Of a stretch of DNA of 64,000 nucleotides, positions 59,714 to 64,000 are shown piece by piece. The notes beneath the pieces were generated by a model. It searched no databases. It was not told where the DNA came from and was given only the letters and a program-made list of their open reading frames with translations. The translations under genes and the position numbers were made by a program. How positions within the stretch are numbered: position 1 is the first letter of the stretch; each line of letters begins with the position of its first letter. This stretch comes from Lysinibacillus fusiformis (GTDB lineage Bacteria > Bacillota > Bacilli > Bacillales_A > Planococcaceae): assembly GCF_002845985.1 (NCBI RefSeq), contig NZ_PDFK01000003.1, positions 186,001-250,000 of the forward strand, given 5' to 3'.

Positions 59714-60360
59714 TTATCGTCCCCTCGCCAATCCAATTGTTCTCTACGTCTAAGATTGGAACGATTTGCAAATTCAATCTCCATTTGTAGGGTATCAATA
59801 TCATTAGCAAGCGCGTCCTTTAAATCAATTTGAATCGTATCATTTAAATCAGTTAGCGTTTCACGTGTTTTTGATAATGTTAATTGAATTTCTTTATCCT
59901 TCACAGGCTGCTTCGAAAGCATTGTATACTTATCCGTTAATTCCACAGCAGAAGGTAAGTGTGCATAGAAAAAGGGCTCTACATTATAAAATTTTCGTGG
60001 GTCTGTCTTCACAATTTTGACGATATTTTTAGAAATACGCGTCATTTCAAGTAATTGTTTAAACGCAGATACAGAACGTACGCGTAAATAGTTTTGACTT
60101 AATGTTTGAATATGCTTATTAGCTGCTGATAATTGTGTTTCAATATGCTTGAATTCTTCTTTTGTAATACCTGCTATTTGCATGACTTTCTTTTTTTGTC
60201 TATGTTTCAGCAACGCTGTACTCGTCGCATAGGAACCCGCAAACAGTAAACCACCAAGGAAGAATCCAGGATTTGCCGCAATTGCTGCGATAGAAACGGT
60301 CGTAAGCGAAATAAGAAAGCTGGCAGAATGTCTAGAAAAAAACTGTCCGACACTAAGCAT
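59710..60360 (-). CDS. XpaC-family protein
   Basis: ATG 60360 follows AAGGAGG by 8 bases. 216 residues with a hydrophobic N-terminal region (about 10-50, SFLISLTTVSIAAIAANPGFFLGGLLFAG), then a helical cytoplasmic part containing GITKEEFKHIETQLSAANKHIQTL and TLSKTRETLTDLNDTIQIDL. XpaC is named for 5-bromo-4-chloroindolyl phosphate hydrolysis in Bacillus, but its real role appears connected to TelA. First gene of the XpaC-TelA operon. Confidence 0.88.
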   Translation of the reverse strand: MLSVGQFFSRHSASFLISLTTVSIAAIAANPGFFLGGLLFAGSYATSTALLKHRQKKKVMQIAGITKEEFKHIETQLSAANKHIQTLSQNYLRVRSVSAFKQLLEMTRISKNIVKIVKTDPRKFYNVEPFFYAHLPSAVELTDKYTMLSKQPVKDKEIQLTLSKTRETLTDLNDTIQIDLKDALANDIDTLQMEIEFANRSNLRRREQLDWRGDDK

Positions 60361-60767
60361 TGTTTCATCCTCCTTGCTTTTCAATATGTCTATCTTCTTA
60401 TACGAAATAATCGACATAAAGTTTCATTGAAAAATGATCCCTTACATAAATTTTACTGCTATTTGTTAACTTTCTCAATGATAATACATAGAATAAGTGA
60501 ATTGTTTCTCCAAATGCGTCGATTTTGTCCTCCTAATGAACGATTGTGGCATTGGCATGAGCGATTCAACGGTCATCTCCCCATATCAGTACTAATAACC
60601 ATTCAAGCGTTAACTAAAACAGTAGCATCCATTCATAAATAGGATGACCCAACCCCAAAAACATTATGAATGGGAACAAAATGATAGGTCTTAGCTCAAG
60701 GGCACGTCTTTTTTTAATTGAAACTTTACCCAAATAAATTCGTAAAATAGTTAAAGGGGGAAAGAGC
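60361..60767. other. Gene-free stretch, 407 bases
   Basis: It includes the promoter region of the minus-strand XpaC-TelA operon. A 42-codon plus-strand frame (60514-60642, beginning at an ATG in CCAAATGCG) has no ribosome binding site. Nothing else is supported. Confidence 0.35.
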
Positions 60768-60977
60768 ATGACAAAAATTTATATGATGTCGATTACTAAA
60801 AATATAGATGAACAAGTATGGGAGCAAAAGGTGATAGAAAAGATCTTTGAGAAAAAATCAAAGCTAAAAGCGTATTTATGCAAAGAGGGATATTTGAAGG
60901 AATCCAAAAATTAATATGTGAAAATCAATGAAGCATCTATCTATGTTGCGACGATTCAAAAAATAAAAATTAAATAA
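60768..60977 (+). pseudogene. Small protein gene interrupted by an in-frame stop
   Basis: AAAGGGGGAAAGAGC precedes ATG 60768. The frame MTKIYMMSITKNIDEQVWEQ... runs 48 codons, KESKN, to TAA 60912-60914, and continues in the same frame as YVKINEASIYVATIQKIKIK to a second TAA at 60975-60977. The composition of both parts is alike, so an original protein of about 68 residues may have been cut by one nonsense change. Alternatively the 48-residue form is functional. Family unknown. Confidence 0.45.
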
Positions 60978-61084
60978 TCGTCAGAAGTCTGAACGTGGCT
61001 TTTTGTTGCCTTTTATAGTTCTTACAATAATGCGGTGTAGTATTAATTTAATAGAAGTAGGAAGAAAGGTATGGAGATTATTTG

Positions 61085-61606
61085 ATGAAGAAAGATATTC
61101 AAGAGTTGCTTGATGATCACAATTTATTTGCGAGACAAATTGCTAATGTAAGGTTATCGAATTTATCATTTGATGTATATGAATTTAGAGATAACTATGT
61201 TATGCAAGTCGATTTAATATTTGCAGAAAAAAGTCAATTTGATACTATTCAAGAGGCATTTTCAGCGATCTTTAAAAAGGAATTGTTTGATGGAGAGGAG
61301 TGGGAAGTTAATGATGACCCAGACCCTTCAGATGAACAATGGATAACGGCGTTAGAAATGGGCTGGATTAATGAGTATTACCCCAAAAAATACAGTTATA
61401 TGGAGTTAGTGAACAAAGATGATTTTATCAGTAGATTTAAAAATGAGTTAGCATACCTTAATGCTCAAGAGGCCATTGTAAAAGAACTTTTAACTAGATT
61501 GAATAATGTCGAAATTATTCAAATAAAAAAGGGACATACATATGATTATATATTTGGAAAATCTGATAGTCATTATTTTTTATTTGAATGGGGAATATAT
61601 GATTAG
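61085..61606 (+). CDS. Hypothetical acidic cytoplasmic protein, 173 residues
   Basis: ATG 61085 follows GGAG by 8 bases. MKKDIQELLDDHNLFARQIANVRLSNLSFDVYEFRDNY... is acidic and rich in aromatic residues, with no signal or membrane segment: GEEWEVNDDPDPSDEQWITALEMGWINEYYPKKYSYMELV and a C-terminal beta-type end KKGHTYDYIFGKSDSHYFLFEWGIYD. Acidic, isolated proteins of this kind are often immunity or antitoxin-like, but no toxin gene is near. Not a recognised family. Confidence 0.7.
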   Translation: MKKDIQELLDDHNLFARQIANVRLSNLSFDVYEFRDNYVMQVDLIFAEKSQFDTIQEAFSAIFKKELFDGEEWEVNDDPDPSDEQWITALEMGWINEYYPKKYSYMELVNKDDFISRFKNELAYLNAQEAIVKELLTRLNNVEIIQIKKGHTYDYIFGKSDSHYFLFEWGIYD

Positions 61607-61742
61607 TATGTTGTTGACTATTACGAACATTAAATAACGCTCAAATGAAAAGATGTTCCTAGTTTTGGGGAATGTTTCATATCAATGTATGGCGAAAAGG
61701 GAATGCTTTCTTTACTCTTTTTGACGTCCCGTATAACAGTAC

Positions 61743-61776
61743 AAAAAAAAGAGCCAGACTAAACAATGTCTGACTC
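61743..61776 (-). terminator. Terminator overlapping the end of the acylphosphatase gene
   Basis: On the minus strand GAGTCAGACA, loop, TAGTCTGGCTC is followed by eight T; the stop codon is inside the hairpin. Confidence 0.85.
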
Positions 61777-62040
61777 CATACGTACGTATCCTTTTAACTC
61801 ATCGTACAATTCTAATGAAAATGAATTGGAATCAGCTTGAGGGCTGACGCCTTTTTGGACAAAAAGGAGGAATTCATTAAGCGCTTTTTCAGAGCCTTCT
61901 ACTTCCACTTCAATTTGCTCTGCGTCATTCAATCGGCAGTAGCCTTTTAACCCTAATTCAATAGCTTTTTGTTTGATGAAAAAACGGTAGCCTGTGCCGT
62001 AAACATCACCAAAAAATTTGATACTTGCTCGTTTGTTCAA
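61759..62040 (-). CDS. Acylphosphatase
   Basis: TTG 62040 follows GGAGGT by 6 bases, giving 93 residues. The active-site loop GDVYGTGYRFFIK carries the phosphate-binding Arg19, and the catalytic Asn is Asn38 in GYCRLNDAEQIEVEVEG. The motif is somewhat diverged from GxVQGVxFR but both catalytic residues are kept. It hydrolyses acyl phosphates such as acetyl phosphate and carbamoyl phosphate. It precedes the chemoreceptor gene in the minus direction, with 45 bases between. Confidence 0.92.
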   Translation of the reverse strand: MNKRASIKFFGDVYGTGYRFFIKQKAIELGLKGYCRLNDAEQIEVEVEGSEKALNEFLLFVQKGVSPQADSNSFSLELYDELKGYVRMESDIV

Positions 62041-62085
62041 GGGAATACCTCCTAGCTAATGGGGGAGAGGGATGAGCCTCTCCGT

Positions 62086-63813
62086 TTATTGCATGACACG
62101 TTCTTTTTCTAAATAAGCAATTAAGTTATTAATATAATAAAGAACATGCTTAGATGCCTCATCTACTTCCTTTAAATGGACATCGGCTTGCTCGATATGG
62201 CCAGCTTTATGGGCTTCTGCAGCAAGCTTCGCTGATTCATGGACACGTAAATGATAGCCATCCAACTCATGATAGTCCTGTAAATGGCCGAAACGTTCTA
62301 CTGTCCGTGGCGCTGTGTACCATTTGCCAAGTCGGCAATCTCGATGAGAAGAAACATCGCTTGGTTCCACTTTTTCTAGGCCAAGGAACATATTATAAAT
62401 GCGCCATTTCCATAAAATATGATCAGCCTTCGATAATTGTAAAAGAGCAATAGATGAAAGCTGCACATTATTGTTGGCAATAATATCATTACGGAAACGG
62501 TTAATTTCTTTCCCTAATAAATGAATGTCACTGGATGTATTATGGCTATAATCACGAATATCTTCCTGCAAACTTGAAATTTCAATCATTCTCGCAGAGA
62601 CTTCATCAATTGCAGCTGCTTGTTGTTGTGAAATGGCTGCTGTATTTGTAACATCTAAATTAATGCCTTCAATCGCATGCACAATGGCATTTAATAATGG
62701 TAATGAATCTTTTGCCTCGACAGTAGCTTCTTTAATGATGGCTGTCGTTTCTGTAATGGAATGAGACACATCATTGGAATAACTCTTTAAATGATGAACA
62801 TTCGCAGATACTTCGCTTAGAGCAGAGACCGTGTTTTCAGCTAGCTTTCGTACTTCTTGTGCTACGACCGCAAAGCCTTTTCCATGTTCACCTGCACGTG
62901 CGGCTTCGATGGAGGCATTGAGAGCAAGTAAATTCGTCTGATCTGCAATTTGGTTGATTAACGTGACAACCTGCTCAATATCATTTACCCGCTTTTGCAA
63001 TTCTGAAAATGATTCTACGATAGAAGTAAACGTTTCTTCCGTTTTAAAAATTTCTGATAAGGCATGCTCAATCGCATTTTTCCCTTGCGTTGCATGGTCA
63101 ACAGATTCAGTCGTTTTCTCAGATATATGAGAAGACATACGCGCTACCTCATTAATAGAAGCGGCAATCTGTTCTGTTGCAGCAGTGGAGGATTGAATTT
63201 CCTCATTTTGTTTATCTAAGCTAAAGACCAAATCTTTCATGTACATAATTTTGGCATTAACATCCATTAAAGAGGATACTTCGCCCACTACATTTTCAAT
63301 AATGCGTTCCGTCAAGACTTCCACTAATAATTCTTGATCGACATTGACAGCGGATTGGAATGATTTCATAAATTGAAATGCCTTATTCGGCTTGATACCA
63401 AAATTGTGTAAAATATATGTCGTAATATAGAATGCGAATTGATTAAATACGACAATTAGTTTACCAGGCTCATATTGATGCTTGCGAAATAGATTGAAAA
63501 ATTTGACAGTTTCGTCTACATAATTATCATCACGTGTTGCTAAGAAAAATTGTGTTAAGTATTGATTGATATTTTCTTCACTAATGGTTAATTGAGAGGT
63601 AGGGGATATCTCGCTTAAATAATGATGAAAAATGGCATTCATGGAGGGGGTAATATCTTTTAGCTTTTGATAGAGTGTCCTCAAATGCTCCTCATCCTGT
63701 GAATGAAAATGGTTGAATGCCAGTGTTTGATGGAATCGGCCTGTTGCATGCAAATCCGTACCACGTTTTAGAAGTTCTTCTAACTCTGCTTTAGGTCGAA
63801 TACTTGAAAACAT
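62086..63813 (-). CDS. Globin-type methyl-accepting chemoreceptor with C-terminal CZB domain
   Basis: ATG 63813 follows GGGAGGAA; 575 residues, no membrane helices. N-terminal sensor-globin fold (about 25-185), a coiled-coil methylation region, the MCP signalling tip ([40 protein letters not shown], about 300-340), second coiled coil and a C-terminal CZB domain (about 455-575) with [25 protein letters not shown] (the Cys-x2-G-x-W motif) and two later His. In HemAT the proximal haem His lies where this protein has Phe109 ([13 protein letters not shown]), so haem binding is doubtful. Confidence 0.92.
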   Translation of the reverse strand: MFSSIRPKAELEELLKRGTDLHATGRFHQTLAFNHFHSQDEEHLRTLYQKLKDITPSMNAIFHHYLSEISPTSQLTISEENINQYLTQFFLATRDDNYVDETVKFFNLFRKHQYEPGKLIVVFNQFAFYITTYILHNFGIKPNKAFQFMKSFQSAVNVDQELLVEVLTERIIENVVGEVSSLMDVNAKIMYMKDLVFSLDKQNEEIQSSTAATEQIAASINEVARMSSHISEKTTESVDHATQGKNAIEHALSEIFKTEETFTSIVESFSELQKRVNDIEQVVTLINQIADQTNLLALNASIEAARAGEHGKGFAVVAQEVRKLAENTVSALSEVSANVHHLKSYSNDVSHSITETTAIIKEATVEAKDSLPLLNAIVHAIEGINLDVTNTAAISQQQAAAIDEVSARMIEISSLQEDIRDYSHNTSSDIHLLGKEINRFRNDIIANNNVQLSSIALLQLSKADHILWKWRIYNMFLGLEKVEPSDVSSHRDCRLGKWYTAPRTVERFGHLQDYHELDGYHLRVHESAKLAAEAHKAGHIEQADVHLKEVDEASKHVLYYINNLIAYLEKERVMQ

Positions 63814-63937
63814 AAAAATTCCTCCCAAAAAGTATGTATAATAAGGTAATAATAGCATAATTCAGGTGGTTTTAATAGACATTTCAGATGTGTTTGCTAA
63901 AATGAAATTATCTAATGACAGCAAGGAATGGGCAAAT

Positions 63938-64000
63938 ATGTATACAATTATTTACATGAAAGCGGACTACGAGCCTTGGTGGAAATTTGAAGGCTGGGAA
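63938..64000 (+). CDS. DUF1033-like protein, 5' end only
   Basis: ATG 63938 follows AAGGA by about 9 bases; the frame runs off the window after 21 codons. MYTIIYMKADYEPWWKFEGWE is like the start of DUF1033 proteins, small cytoplasmic proteins of unknown function with the same EPWW-x-F motif. It is divergent from the chemoreceptor gene. The call rests on 21 residues. Confidence 0.6.
   Translation, partial: MYTIIYMKADYEPWWKFEGWE

Noticed and set aside
60514-60642. 42-codon plus-strand frame MRRFCPPNERLWHWHERF
   Set aside because: No ribosome binding site, and it lies in the promoter region of the divergent XpaC-TelA operon.
1-64000. CRISPR arrays, tRNA and rRNA genes, prophage
   Set aside because: No regularly spaced repeats, no tRNA-like TTCGA arms with acceptor pairing, no rRNA sequence and no phage structural genes were seen; the holin-like protein at 11509 stands alone.

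Overview
The window reads as the chromosome of a low-GC, spore-forming Firmicute of the Bacillaceae/Planococcaceae type, most likely Lysinibacillus or a close relative. The evidence is an AT-rich base composition, strong AAGGAGG-type ribosome binding sites, frequent TTG and GTG starts, a GerA-type spore germination operon, an OdhAB locus and a lysine riboswitch. The genus is inferred from protein style, not from a marker gene. No rRNA, tRNA or CRISPR array was seen.

Layout. 1-5.2 kb: the end of an unknown gene, deoD, two tiny membrane-protein genes, a complete IS1182-type element flanked by a 25-bp palindromic direct repeat, and two decayed genes. 5.5-8.3 kb: a siderophore locus with a Btr-like regulator and a Fur-boxed binding lipoprotein. 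8.3-12.6 kb: acetyltransferases, a serine hydrolase and small membrane proteins. 12.58-14.27 kb: an IS3-family element with a frameshift site and 3-bp target duplication, abutting an orphan Ger(x)C gene. 15.5-20 kb: a PhzF-like protein, a MATE exporter and two copies of a roughly 90-nt transcript-like repeat, each behind an ECF-sigma-type promoter. 20.3-23.4 kb: a very large hybrid kinase with two kinase cores. 23.4-35.7 kb: transporters, regulators and secreted or envelope proteins, including CtpB-like S41 protease, polysaccharide deacetylase, CAP protein, stalk-domain protein, COG0523 GTPase and stand-alone FabZ, with several gene remnants.

36-50.6 kb is rich in signalling and sporulation genes: a PAS/GGDEF/EAL/PilZ protein whose GGDEF and EAL motifs are degenerate but whose PilZ motif is intact, a three-gene germinant receptor operon, a MATE exporter, a stand-alone MurG paralogue, a PAS-GGDEF diguanylate cyclase with an I-site, and an OmpR/HisKA two-component pair. 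50.8-55 kb holds odhA and odhB of the 2-oxoglutarate dehydrogenase complex, with an inverted repeat over the promoter. 55.3-58.1 kb holds a lysine riboswitch with terminator controlling a binding-protein/permease/ATPase operon, which predicts lysine as substrate. 58-64 kb holds small proteins, a TelA/XpaC pair, acylphosphatase and a globin-type chemoreceptor that lacks the expected haem-ligating histidine and ends in a CZB zinc-binding domain.

The strongest leads for new biology are the paired ECF-promoter RNA repeats near 16.5 and 19.4 kb, the IS1182 insertion that duplicated a stem-loop, the lysine-riboswitch ABC transporter, the degenerate-GGDEF/EAL-PilZ effector and the haem-less globin-CZB receptor.
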